Shown here in pieces: positions 1 through 9,260 of a stretch of DNA of 48,153 nucleotides; position 1 is the first letter of the stretch, and each line of letters begins with the position of its first letter. A model generated the notes under the pieces. It did not search any database. It saw nothing but the letters and a program-made list of their open reading frames with translations, and was not told where the DNA came from. This DNA comes from Flavobacteriales bacterium (GTDB taxonomy: Bacteria; Bacteroidota; Bacteroidia; CAIKAF01), in the NCBI GenBank assembly GCA_022402535.1, contig JAKRSD010000030.1:59283-107435 (forward strand), in the 5' to 3' direction. The position numbers were made by a program, and so were the translations under genes.

Positions 1-370
1 TCACTACCGTAAACGGTTGTGATTCAACCGTGACTCTCGCTCTTACAGTAAACCCCGTATATAACAACGGGGCCGTACAGAATGAAGAAATCTGCGACGG
101 GGAATCTTTCACCTTCGGGGGTACCGCTTACACCGTTTCGGGAAGCTATCCTTACACGTTCACTACCGTAAACGGTTGTGATTCCACGGTGACTCTGAAC
201 CTGACCGTAAACCCCGTGTACAGCGGAGGCGTGCAGGCAGAGTCTATCTGCGACGGGGAGTCTTTCACCTTCGGGGGAACGGCTTACACCGTTTCGGGTA
301 ACTATCCGTTCACGTTCACTACCGTAAACGGTTGTGATTCAACCGTGACTCTCGCTCTTACAGTAAACCC
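1..370 (+). repeat. Tandem 156-159 bp coding repeats
   Basis: The same stretch (starting tcactaccgtaaac) recurs at 1, 160 and 316, giving units of 159 and 156 bp that are almost identical at nucleotide level. They encode 53- and 52-residue repeats with one Cys pair each. The units are clearly more GC-rich than the Ig-like region that begins near 370, where codon choice changes abruptly. The array continues to the left of the window. Confidence 0.93.
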
Positions 371-2648
371 GATTCCTTCAACCCCATTGATGGGAAGCGG
401 TGATTTTGAAGTTTGTGAAGAAAACGACATCAATTTATCAGCTACTTCAACTCCAGGATCATCATACTTGTGGACTGGACCTAACGGATTTACATCCAAT
501 ATTCAAAACCCCGTTATTCCAAATGCCACCTTACTGAATGAAGGCAATTACCAGGTATATACGGTTCTAAATCAGTGTACTTCTGCAGTATCATCAGTTT
601 ATGTGACAATTAACGAACTCCCTGATTTTACTGTGATACCAGGAAATCAAACAGTTTGTGAAAACGGAACAACAACATTAACGGCTCCAACTATCAGTAA
701 TGCAAGCTATTTATGGTCAGGTCCAAACAACTTCACTTCTACTGAACAAAATCCAACATTGAACAATGTTAACACTTCAATGGCGGGTTCTTATAGTACA
801 CAAGTGAGCATTAACGGATGTGGCTCTTTAGCTAATATCATCCAACTTAGTGTTACGCCTACACCTTCTGCTCCTTCAGTGAATTCAAACTCTCCGGTTT
901 GTGAGCATGGTGAACTTACTTTAAGTGCAAACGGAGTGGCAAATGCAACGTATAACTGGACAGGACCTAATGGATTTTCAGCAAATACTGCGACAGCTTC
1001 TGTAAATCCTGTAACAATTTCTGATGCAGGGCAATACAATGTTTATTATGTAACAGCAGGGTGTACCTCTTCTACCGCAACCCTTAATGTTGCTGTTACA
1101 CCTGCACCTTTAGCAAACTTTGCAATTACCCCACAAGTCTGTTATGGTGCTGATGGATTTGCATTGTATAGCGGAGCGGCAGTTCCTGGAGCAACCTTCT
1201 CGTGGTCAGCAACAAATAATGGTACCATTTCTGGCAACGGATCCGGTCCCATTACCTTCAACTGGCCTCAATCAGGAGCTCAAAGTGTAACCCTAGTTGT
1301 TACTCATAATGGATGTCCTTCACTTCCATTTACTCAAAACCTTGATGTATTGGAAAACATTACACCCAATGCAGGACCCGATCAAATCATCTGTTCAGGA
1401 GGTACTGCCATTTTAGGTTCTGAGACTCAGCCAAACGCAACGTTTACTTGGTTAACACCCAACGGAGTGGCCAATGAACTTTCCGGCTATACAACGGGAA
1501 GCTGGGAAAACACAAGCGGTCAACCCATAACTTTAACGTTAACTCTTCAAGCAGAGTCTCAAGGCTGCATAGCAACAGATATGGTAGATATCACAATTGT
1601 GCCAATACCTGTAGCCCAAATAAATGCACCTGCTCCTCAGTGTCTGTTTGGTAATAGCTTCGATTTCACAGCCGGAGGTTCATTTACCAATCAAGCAACA
1701 TTTAACTGGACATTTACGAACTCCGTTCAAATGTCATCACAAACGCAAAATCCATCGGGAATTCAATTTGTAAGTGCGGGTAATCAAACTGTAACCTTGG
1801 TTATTACACAACAAGGATGTCAATCTGAACCTGTAAGTTCTGAGGTGTTTATTAACCAAGGACCAATTGCAAACTTTGCGTTCACACCAGGAACCGGTTG
1901 TGCACCACTGGAGGTTCAGTTTACTGACATGACTCAGTCTGCAGTAGGAATTTCGGGTTATACCTGGCAGTTTGGAACAGGAGCTGTATCGTTTGAGAAT
2001 TCACCGGTTTATACTTATACACAAGCCGGAATTTACACGGTTACTTTAAATGTAATTGATTCATTAGGCTGTGCCGGTGAAATAGTAATGAACAACATTA
2101 TTAGAGTTTATGATGGACCAGTTGCCGGATTTTCGGTATCTCCAAAAATAATGTATATCGATGATCCTGTAACTTTCGTACAGGATGGATCTGTAGGAAA
2201 TGTAACTTCATGGAACTACACTGTTTCAAATGGAGCTCAGTTCTACACTCCAGACTTTACCATGAATTTTACAGACACTGGTATCTATTTAATCACACAG
2301 ACTGTTGTTAGTGATTTAGGATGCACTGATATGGCACAAATAGAAGTCATTGTAAAACCAATTCCACAAATTTTTATTCCGAATGCGTTTACACCAAATC
2401 AATATGGCGACGATTTAAACAACGTTTTCAGACCATACGGATTAAACATCAAAAATTTCAGAATGTATATCTATAATCGTTGGGGTGAATTGCTATTCAG
2501 CACCATGGATATGGATGAAGGATGGGATGGACAGGTTAGAAATTCTAATGTTGAAGCAAAACAAGATGTTTATGTTTATCGGTTAGAATATGATGACCGA
2601 TTTGGAAATCCTCAGCAAAAAATCGGAAATGTGACTCTGTTGAGATAG
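3..2648 (+). CDS. Giant secreted T9SS type B repeat protein, 5' end missing
   Basis: The reading frame is open from the first complete codon at base 3, so the gene starts outside the window; the GTG at 30 lies inside a repeat and is not a start. The visible 882 codons contain, in order: two and a half near-identical units of about 52 residues (key residues ICDGESFTFGG and TTVNGCDSTVTL), several Ig-like units with the signature YLWSGPN, PKD-like segments (a WxFG core around residue 640), and a C-terminal gliding-motility-associated domain (IPNAFTPN, then YNRWGE and W(D/N)G) ending in VTLLR. That last domain is the family-level signal for type IX secretion and surface attachment or release (type B). 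The protein is probably a cell-surface adhesin; ligand unknown. Its C-terminal half is clearly paralogous to the next gene. A strong terminator follows the stop. Confidence 0.93.
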   Translation, partial: TTVNGCDSTVTLALTVNPVYNNGAVQNEEICDGESFTFGGTAYTVSGSYPYTFTTVNGCDSTVTLNLTVNPVYSGGVQAESICDGESFTFGGTAYTVSGNYPFTFTTVNGCDSTVTLALTVNPIPSTPLMGSGDFEVCEENDINLSATSTPGSSYLWTGPNGFTSNIQNPVIPNATLLNEGNYQVYTVLNQCTSAVSSVYVTINELPDFTVIPGNQTVCENGTTTLTAPTISNASYLWSGPNNFTSTEQNPTLNNVNTSMAGSYSTQVSINGCGSLANIIQLSVTPTPSAPSVNSNSPVCEHGELTLSANGVANATYNWTGPNGFSANTATASVNPVTISDAGQYNVYYVTAGCTSSTATLNVAVTPAPLANFAITPQVCYGADGFALYSGAAVPGATFSWSATNNGTISGNGSGPITFNWPQSGAQSVTLVVTHNGCPSLPFTQNLDVLENITPNAGPDQIICSGGTAILGSETQPNATFTWLTPNGVANELSGYTTGSWENTSGQPITLTLTLQAESQGCIATDMVDITIVPIPVAQINAPAPQCLFGNSFDFTAGGSFTNQATFNWTFTNSVQMSSQTQNPSGIQFVSAGNQTVTLVITQQGCQSEPVSSEVFINQGPIANFAFTPGTGCAPLEVQFTDMTQSAVGISGYTWQFGTGAVSFENSPVYTYTQAGIYTVTLNVIDSLGCAGEIVMNNIIRVYDGPVAGFSVSPKIMYIDDPVTFVQDGSVGNVTSWNYTVSNGAQFYTPDFTMNFTDTGIYLITQTVVSDLGCTDMAQIEVIVKPIPQIFIPNAFTPNQYGDDLNNVFRPYGLNIKNFRMYIYNRWGELLFSTMDMDEGWDGQVRNSNVEAKQDVYVYRLEYDDRFGNPQQKIGNVTLLR

Positions 2649-2684
2649 ATTTAATTACCCCCAAATCCTTCAAAAGGTAAAAAG

Positions 2685-2714
2685 CCCTTCCGTTCCCAAC
2701 GGAAGGGTTTTTTT
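2685..2714 (+). terminator. Rho-independent terminator
   Basis: A perfect 10-bp stem (CCCTTCCGTT / AACGGAAGGG) with a CCC loop is followed by seven T residues. It lies 36 bp after the stop of the first T9SS gene and separates it from the paralogue at 2821. Confidence 0.93.
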
Positions 2715-2820
2715 GTTTCAATTGATGAACTCATAGACGGCTGTTTATAAGTGTTTTGAAATAATTTGGAATTATGGTTTATTATTATTTAAATTCGTAA
2801 AAAATGTTAAGCTCTACACC

Positions 2821-5800
2821 ATGCATCCATCATTATACAACTCAGCAATCAAGCGACTTCTGAGTGTTTTTATAATACTTTTTTCTCTATTTTCGGATTT
2901 AAATGCCCAAATCGTTATTACCGGAGCCACACCTACTCAAATGGTTCAAAACTTAGTGGGGCCGGGCATTATCTTTTCGAATGTAACATTTACGGGAGAC
3001 CCCAATTTGGCCGCTGCCATATTTTCAAATGGGTATTCTACTAATTTAGGTTTAGGTTCTGGTGTAGTACTTACAACAGGTAGCGCCAACCTCATTCCTG
3101 TGAACAATAGCGGTTCAGAAGGCACGAATAATTCAGGCGGTGCATTACCGGAATTGAATACCATAGCCGGAGCTACTACGTATGATGGTGTTGTACTTGA
3201 GTTTGATTTTATTCCACTTGGGCCCCAAATTAACGTGAATTATATTTTCGGTTCTGAAGAATATCTTGAATTTGTGAACGGTGGGTTTAATGATGCCTTT
3301 GCCTTCTTTATCAGTGGACCCGGAATAGTTCCAGTTGGGGGTGTAAACATTGCAACCGTAGGTGGGCAACCTGTTACCATAGACAATGTAAACACAACTT
3401 CAAACAGCGGCTTTTTCGTAAATAATACAGGTAGTTCAGGCCCAAATTCTATAGAATACGATGGATTTACCACCCTTTTAACAGCTACCCGAACAGTAAT
3501 ACCCTGCTCCACGTATCATATTAAACTGATGATAGCCGATGGGGGTGATGGCATATATGATTCCGGAGTATTCATTCAAGAAAATGGGTTTTTCACACCC
3601 AATAATGTATTGCAAGTAGCGGTTCAACCTTCCTATAATTTTGGTTCGGCCATTGAAGGCTGCCAAGGCAGTCAGTTTGTATTCAACACATCTACAGCCG
3701 TTTTAGCGTATACAGATATCACCTATACAGTTGGAGGAACCGCAATAGCCGGCCAAGATTATGTTCCATTTCCTACTACCGTTACACTGGCCCCTGGTCA
3801 ATCTTCCGTTTCTTTACCTATAAATATCATTGACGATGGCGTTGCTGAAGGTCAGGAAACCATTACGATTACCGTACAAACCTCTCCTTGCAGCACGCAA
3901 ACGTTTACCATGAATATTAATGACCCCACTCCTATAAACTTATCTGCTACGGGAGCGAGTATGTGTGGGGGGGCAGGTCCGGTTACGATTTCAGCAAATG
4001 CTACGGGCGGAAACGGGCCAATTACATACAGCTGGAATAATGGTGCGGGTAATGGTTCATCGGTTTCAGTCAACCCGGCTACAACAACAACCTATACGGT
4101 AACCGCTACGGACCAATGTGGAAAAACAGCCACCACCACGGCAACAGTCACGGTTACACCGGGAGTTACCTCTACATTTACTACCGTATCGCCCATTTGT
4201 CAAGGATCAACTTCTACGATAACTTATACCGGAAATGCCGGACCCGGTGCAACCTATAATTGGAATTTTGGAGGAGGAACCGCTATTCCGGGAGGAAATA
4301 CCGCAGGACCGCATACCGTTACCTGGGCCGGTTCAGGTACACAAAATCTTTCATTGACGGTGATAGCCAACGGATGTACCTCTTCTGTATCCAATCAAAA
4401 TGTTGTGGTTAATCCTACTCCTGCTGCACTCGTTTTAGGCTCCAATGCGCCTATTTGTTCAGGCTCAACATTAAATCTTACATCCAATACCATTGCCGGA
4501 GCTACTTATGTATGGAGCGGACCCAACGGATTTACCTCAAATGCCGAAGACCCATCTATTCCCAATGCTACGTCAGCGATGAGTGGTTCCTACTCTGCCT
4601 ATGTGGTGGTTAACGGATGTACTTCTTCTACAGCATCTATAAACGTCGTCATTAACAATACTCCTGCCGCTCCCACTATCGGATCAAATTCCCCTATTTG
4701 CGACGGAGGAACATTAAATCTCACCTCCAATACAATTGCAGGTGCCACCTATGTTTGGAGCGGACCCAATAGCTTTTCATCCAATTTAGAAGATCCGTCT
4801 ATAACCAATATGACACAAAACCAGGCAGGAACATATTCTGCCTATGTGGTGGTTTCGGGTTGTACTTCTGCAGTATCAACTACTGATGTAATAATTGCAC
4901 CTCCGGTAGCTCCTAGCCTGTCATCTAATTCTCCTGTATGTGTTGGTGGAACTTTAAATCTTACTGCAACCGTTGTTCCCGGAGCTACCTATGTATGGAA
5001 TGGACCTAATGGCTTTACTGCAGGCACGGCTTCACCCTCCATTACAAACGTAAGCACTAATGCAAACGGTACCTATTCGGCATATATGGTGGTCGGTGGC
5101 TGTACAACCTCTACGGTAACTACAGATGTAATCATCAATCCATTACCGGCTGCTCCAGTTTTAAATTCGAATACCCCAATTTGTGAAGGGGTTGATTTGA
5201 ACCTCACCGCCAATACAACTGCGGGAGCCACCTATGTATGGAGCGGGCCAAATGGATTTTCATCTACCCTTGAAGACCCAACCATTACCAGTGCCACACC
5301 AAATGCAACGGGCAGCTACTCTGCTTACATTGTAGTGAATGGGTGTACATCAACTACAAGTAACACCAATGTGGTGGTGAATGCTATTCCTCAAGCCCCC
5401 ACAATCTCTTCCAATACTCCTTTGTGCGAAGGACAAACACTGAATTTATCATCAAATACCATAGCCGGCGCTACCTATGTTTGGAGTGGACCCAATGGAT
5501 TTATCTCTAATCTGGAAGACCCTTCTATACCCAATATAACCAATGCAATAGCCGGGAATTATGATGCTTACATTGTGGTAAATGGATGTACATCATCAGT
5601 ATCCAATTTAACGGTTCAAATAACCCCTCCCCCCACGGCCGATTTTGCCGTAACTCCTCAAATTTGCTTTGGGGATGACGCATTCGCATTATATAATGGT
5701 AATGCACCTCAAAATGCTACTTATACTTGGACTACCACCAATGGCGGAACGATTACCGGGAATGGACAGGGGCCGATTACTTTTAACTGGAACGTTGCAG

Positions 5801-7167
5801 GAAATCAGGATATCACGTTGGAAGTTTCCATCAACGGGTGTAATTCGGGACCAAATACCCAAACCGTTAATGTTATACAGTCCGTAATTCCCAATGCAGG
5901 CCCAGATCAATCTTTGTGTTCAGGAGAAAGTATTACTCTTGGTGAACCCGCTCAAAACGGGGTTACTTATCAGTGGCTTACGCCAAATGGCATTAATGAT
6001 CCTACTGATCCAAACTCCACAGGAACATGGACAAACAACGGTAACACCGTACAAACCTATACCCTCACATTGCAGGCCCAAAGCAACGGATGCACCGCTA
6101 CCGATGAAACCATTATCACGGTAATTCCAAATCCTTCGGCTTCGTTTATTGCTCCGCCCAACCAATGCCTTTCAGGCAATTCATTTTCGTTCACTGCCGG
6201 CGGCACATATCTTCCGCAAGCTACGTTTGATTGGTCTTTTGCCAACGCAAATCCGGCCAATTCTGCACTTCAAAATCCAACGGGTATCCAATTTACCCAA
6301 TCAGGTACTCATGATGTCAGTTTAACGGTTAACCAATTGGGGTGCACTTCTACGTTTACATCATCAATAACCGTAAGTGATGAGCCGATTGCCGGATTTT
6401 CTTATCAACCCGGACAGGGGTGTATTCCGTTAACCGTAACATTTACAGACCAAACCGTTCCTACGGCTCCTGATTATTCGTACAGTTGGAATTTTGGCGA
6501 TGGAGGAACATCCAACACGGCTTCACCTGTTCATACTTACACACAAGCCGGAGTTTTTGATGTCAGCTTAACCGTAACTAATGCCGCAGGGTGCCAATCC
6601 ACCTATACTCAAAATGGAATCATAAAAGTATACAACGCACCGGTAGCCGGTTTTTCTGCCAATCCGCAAACCGTATATATCGATCAACCCATAACAACCA
6701 TTATAGATGGATCGGTAGGAAATGTATCAAACTGGACTTATCTGGTATCGGACGGCAGTGTGTTTAACTCGCCCAATTTTACACTAAACTTTCAGCAAAC
6801 CGGAACCTACACCATCACACAAACAGTATCTGACGGTTTTGGATGTGATGATCAGGCTACCCTGATTGTTGAAGTGCTTCCCGTAAGCGAAATTTTTGTT
6901 CCCAGTGCCTTTACTCCCGGAAACAATGACAACCTGAATGAACTGTTTAAGGCCGTAGGTACAAATCTCAACGATTTCAAAATGTATATTTTCAACCGTT
7001 GGGGCGAAATTGTATTTACCTCCATGGATATCAACGAAGGCTGGAACGGAAACATCCGAAATTCAGAGGTACAGGCAAAACCCGATGTGTACGTGTGGAT
7101 GATTGAGTACTTAGATCACAAAGGTATTGCGACACAAAAACATGGAAGAATTACCGTAGTAAGGTAA
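2821..7167 (+). CDS. T9SS type B protein with choice-of-anchor L, Calx-beta, Ig-like and PKD domains
   Basis: This is a 1448-residue secreted protein. A signal peptide (residues 1-29, ending LNAQ) is followed by a choice-of-anchor L domain (about 35-260; GSGVVLTTG and IFGSEEYLEF), a Calx-beta-like domain (about 280-365; TVGGTAIAGQDY and DDGVAEGQETI), a PKD-like segment, five Ig-like repeats of about 81 residues (about 535-940; TYVWSGPNGF), further PKD domains (WNFGDGG near 1222) and a gliding-motility-associated C-terminal domain (FVPSAFTPG, FNRWGE) ending in VVR. By family knowledge the C-terminus directs export through the T9SS; the rest is typical of adhesins. Start: the ATG opens directly into the signal peptide. 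The C-terminal half parallels the preceding gene, indicating tandem duplication. It ends 11 bp from a convergent gene with no hairpin between. Confidence 0.95.
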   Translation: MHPSLYNSAIKRLLSVFIILFSLFSDLNAQIVITGATPTQMVQNLVGPGIIFSNVTFTGDPNLAAAIFSNGYSTNLGLGSGVVLTTGSANLIPVNNSGSEGTNNSGGALPELNTIAGATTYDGVVLEFDFIPLGPQINVNYIFGSEEYLEFVNGGFNDAFAFFISGPGIVPVGGVNIATVGGQPVTIDNVNTTSNSGFFVNNTGSSGPNSIEYDGFTTLLTATRTVIPCSTYHIKLMIADGGDGIYDSGVFIQENGFFTPNNVLQVAVQPSYNFGSAIEGCQGSQFVFNTSTAVLAYTDITYTVGGTAIAGQDYVPFPTTVTLAPGQSSVSLPINIIDDGVAEGQETITITVQTSPCSTQTFTMNINDPTPINLSATGASMCGGAGPVTISANATGGNGPITYSWNNGAGNGSSVSVNPATTTTYTVTATDQCGKTATTTATVTVTPGVTSTFTTVSPICQGSTSTITYTGNAGPGATYNWNFGGGTAIPGGNTAGPHTVTWAGSGTQNLSLTVIANGCTSSVSNQNVVVNPTPAALVLGSNAPICSGSTLNLTSNTIAGATYVWSGPNGFTSNAEDPSIPNATSAMSGSYSAYVVVNGCTSSTASINVVINNTPAAPTIGSNSPICDGGTLNLTSNTIAGATYVWSGPNSFSSNLEDPSITNMTQNQAGTYSAYVVVSGCTSAVSTTDVIIAPPVAPSLSSNSPVCVGGTLNLTATVVPGATYVWNGPNGFTAGTASPSITNVSTNANGTYSAYMVVGGCTTSTVTTDVIINPLPAAPVLNSNTPICEGVDLNLTANTTAGATYVWSGPNGFSSTLEDPTITSATPNATGSYSAYIVVNGCTSTTSNTNVVVNAIPQAPTISSNTPLCEGQTLNLSSNTIAGATYVWSGPNGFISNLEDPSIPNITNAIAGNYDAYIVVNGCTSSVSNLTVQITPPPTADFAVTPQICFGDDAFALYNGNAPQNATYTWTTTNGGTITGNGQGPITFNWNVAGNQDITLEVSINGCNSGPNTQTVNVIQSVIPNAGPDQSLCSGESITLGEPAQNGVTYQWLTPNGINDPTDPNSTGTWTNNGNTVQTYTLTLQAQSNGCTATDETIITVIPNPSASFIAPPNQCLSGNSFSFTAGGTYLPQATFDWSFANANPANSALQNPTGIQFTQSGTHDVSLTVNQLGCTSTFTSSITVSDEPIAGFSYQPGQGCIPLTVTFTDQTVPTAPDYSYSWNFGDGGTSNTASPVHTYTQAGVFDVSLTVTNAAGCQSTYTQNGIIKVYNAPVAGFSANPQTVYIDQPITTIIDGSVGNVSNWTYLVSDGSVFNSPNFTLNFQQTGTYTITQTVSDGFGCDDQATLIVEVLPVSEIFVPSAFTPGNNDNLNELFKAVGTNLNDFKMYIFNRWGEIVFTSMDINEGWNGNIRNSEVQAKPDVYVWMIEYLDHKGIATQKHGRITVVR
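4426..5640 (+). repeat. Five in-frame Ig-like repeats, period 240-243 bp
   Basis: The leading Cys codon of each unit falls at 4456, 4699, 4939, 5182 and 5425, giving spacings of 243, 240, 243 and 243 bp. Units share the residues LNLT(S/A)N, TYVW(S/N)GPN and a closing GCT(S/T). They are more diverged in DNA than the repeats at the start of the window, so they are older or less homogenised. Confidence 0.88.
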
Positions 7168-7178
7168 TTACCTATCGT

Positions 7179-9092
7179 TTATCTTGGCATTACCGGCAGT
7201 TCTATAAAAGAAAAATGGTCTTTATCGTGGCGGATTTCCCACTTGGCTCCATGTCCTATATTCTCAAAATGATCTTTATCGGCCCCGCTGATTGAAATCC
7301 GGATAGAATGTCCTTTTCTGAACAAATAAGAAACCGGATATAAATCAAACGACAACAATTCTGTTTTTCCCGGTTCCAATGGCGAACTGTCTTTCTTTAA
7401 ATAGGAGTGATACGGAACTCCCGGTGCATCCTGATGCGGCCTGTTTTCCGAACTTACCTTGCGGTGAATAGCCCTGAGCTGTCCTTCGGTTACGTAGTGC
7501 ACATTTCCTTGAGGATCTACATCCTGCAGGTAAACAAAAAAGGCGCCGTCAGGCATATTACTTTTCACATAAAGATGCACAACCGGATGTCCTGTAATTT
7601 CAACATCTTCTGTTAAAGGGGTTGATGAAAAATTAGGCAGTGGTTTGCTGATTTTCTGCCAATCATGATAGGCATAAGGTGTTTTAAGTTTACCCAAAAG
7701 CGAACGCCAGCGGGTAAAAACCCCTGTTCCGAAAGTGGTATCTACGGTATAGGGAGTGAAGGAATTCTGAACCATGGGAATAGACGATTCAAGCCGGCCT
7801 CCTTCCTGAAAATAAAAGGGTTTGAATGCCACCTCTGCAGGGGGCCATACATTTGAAGACTTCCATTTTTCTTCACCCAGGGTGTAATAATGCACTTTGG
7901 GTTCATGCTGGATTCCGTTATCAATCCCTTTCAGATGATAGTCAAAAAACTTAAGCAGTTCGGAAGCTTTACTGAAACCCGAAGGACCGGGATTATGTGG
8001 GCTGCAGTTCATCCATCCGCCATGTTCCCAAGGACCGAGCATCAATTTATTATTCGGATTTTCTAATGTCAGATGCCTTTTGACGGCTGCATGCTGATAG
8101 TTACCATCATAATATCCGCTCACACTGTAAACAGCCACCCCGTATTCATTAATTTTTGAAGAACGGGTATGCGGACTAAACCGGTCAGGCGAAGTTACTT
8201 TGTCTACCTGCGAAATATCATCACGGTTTGTAATGGACCTTACCCCGTCGGCTACGCTCAGATTGGCCTGATGTTGGCGAACCGCTTCTTTAACCATCTT
8301 TCGTTCTCCTTTTACGGGCTGCACACCACCAACCGCCATTTTTGCCAATGGGTCTTTTATAGGCAGTTTATTGTTATCCAACGCTGTATTGGCCGCTCCC
8401 CAGTTGGTGGTAAAATATTGCAGTTTTACCCCACCCGGAACCGATATATCATCATATACATCATACAGAGAAAACATGGGAGCTATGGCTTTTATGGCCG
8501 GATGACCCGTGGTTGCCAAAAACTCGGCGGTAGTACCCGAATAGCTGATTCCCGCGGAGCCTACCTTACCGTTACTCCAAGGCTGTTTAACCACCCAGTC
8601 CACTATTTCATATCCATCCTGCACTTCATCCTCAGTCCACGGATGTTTGCGGCTTCCCATGCTGGCACCCGAACCCCTTGCATCTACTGCAATAAGCGCA
8701 TATCCGTTCAAAATCACTTCTTTCATCATTTTGCCGCTGTTGCCCGAAAAATTGGATAAGAATGCATTGAAAGGCCAGTTAAACTGAGCTCCCCTCCAGT
8801 AGCGGGTTTGATATAAAATAGCCGGAATCTTATCTCCGGCTTTCAAATCAGCCGGAAGTACCACATTTACCGCAATTTTCACTCCGTCGCGCATGGGCAA
8901 ATACATCGAGGTGGTTTTTACCTTTTTATAGGGTTTTTGAACCGTGTATATTTTCGGGGCCCCTTCGGGACCTGCCGCATCGGTAGCTTTGTAATTTTTA
9001 GAGACTTTAGGCGGCTTCTGGGCCATTGTAAAAGTCATACACCAAAACAAAAAAGGAATAGATAAAACGGAAATTCTAAGCATTTTTTTCAT
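7179..9092 (-). CDS. CocE/NonD family (S15-type) serine hydrolase, secreted
   Basis: 637 residues from the ATG at 9092, chosen because it starts a clean signal peptide (MKKMLRISV... ending TMAQ); the 21 codons upstream show no signal-peptide logic. The protein has the alpha/beta-hydrolase fold of X-Pro dipeptidyl-peptidase, cocaine esterase and glutaryl-7-ACA acylase: nucleophile Ser183 in GISYSG, a probable acid in the YYDGN segment, a probable catalytic His in GPWEHGGW, and the C-terminal jelly-roll typical of the family (from about residue 420). Family members hydrolyse esters, amides or N-terminal dipeptides; the substrate here cannot be told. Probably periplasmic or exported. It is convergent with the large T9SS gene and divergent from the VWA lipoprotein gene. 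Confidence 0.9.
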   Translation of the reverse strand: MKKMLRISVLSIPFLFWCMTFTMAQKPPKVSKNYKATDAAGPEGAPKIYTVQKPYKKVKTTSMYLPMRDGVKIAVNVVLPADLKAGDKIPAILYQTRYWRGAQFNWPFNAFLSNFSGNSGKMMKEVILNGYALIAVDARGSGASMGSRKHPWTEDEVQDGYEIVDWVVKQPWSNGKVGSAGISYSGTTAEFLATTGHPAIKAIAPMFSLYDVYDDISVPGGVKLQYFTTNWGAANTALDNNKLPIKDPLAKMAVGGVQPVKGERKMVKEAVRQHQANLSVADGVRSITNRDDISQVDKVTSPDRFSPHTRSSKINEYGVAVYSVSGYYDGNYQHAAVKRHLTLENPNNKLMLGPWEHGGWMNCSPHNPGPSGFSKASELLKFFDYHLKGIDNGIQHEPKVHYYTLGEEKWKSSNVWPPAEVAFKPFYFQEGGRLESSIPMVQNSFTPYTVDTTFGTGVFTRWRSLLGKLKTPYAYHDWQKISKPLPNFSSTPLTEDVEITGHPVVHLYVKSNMPDGAFFVYLQDVDPQGNVHYVTEGQLRAIHRKVSSENRPHQDAPGVPYHSYLKKDSSPLEPGKTELLSFDLYPVSYLFRKGHSIRISISGADKDHFENIGHGAKWEIRHDKDHFSFIELPVMPR

Positions 9093-9193
9093 CCCCACGA
9101 AACTAAACAAACTATAGCAGTTTAGTGTTTCAGATTCATAAAATTTGCATATCATTTTAAAAATTGGCTATTTCGCAATGCTTTTGATAAAGG

Positions 9194-9225
9194 TTTTGCA
9201 AAATCCCTCCCCGGCACAACCTTTG
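9194..9225 (+). promoter_or_regulatory. Candidate Bacteroidota promoter of the VWA lipoprotein gene
   Basis: TTTTG (9194-9198) and a CAACCTTTG box (to 9225) stand at roughly the spacing of the -33 and -7 elements of Bacteroidota promoters, about 35 bp upstream of the ATG at 9261. The -7 box departs from TAnnTTTG at its first position. Confidence 0.45.
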
Positions 9226-9260
9226 ATATCTGCCAAACGGATACTTCAACAAAACGATTT

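Noticed and set aside
1-370. Possible CRISPR-like array
   Set aside because: The repeated units are contiguous, in frame and 156-159 bp long, with no spacers; they are protein repeats.
8169-8759. 196-codon plus-strand open frame
   Set aside because: Lies wholly antisense within the CocE/S15 hydrolase gene, which has clear catalytic motifs; the antisense product shows no domain or start signal.
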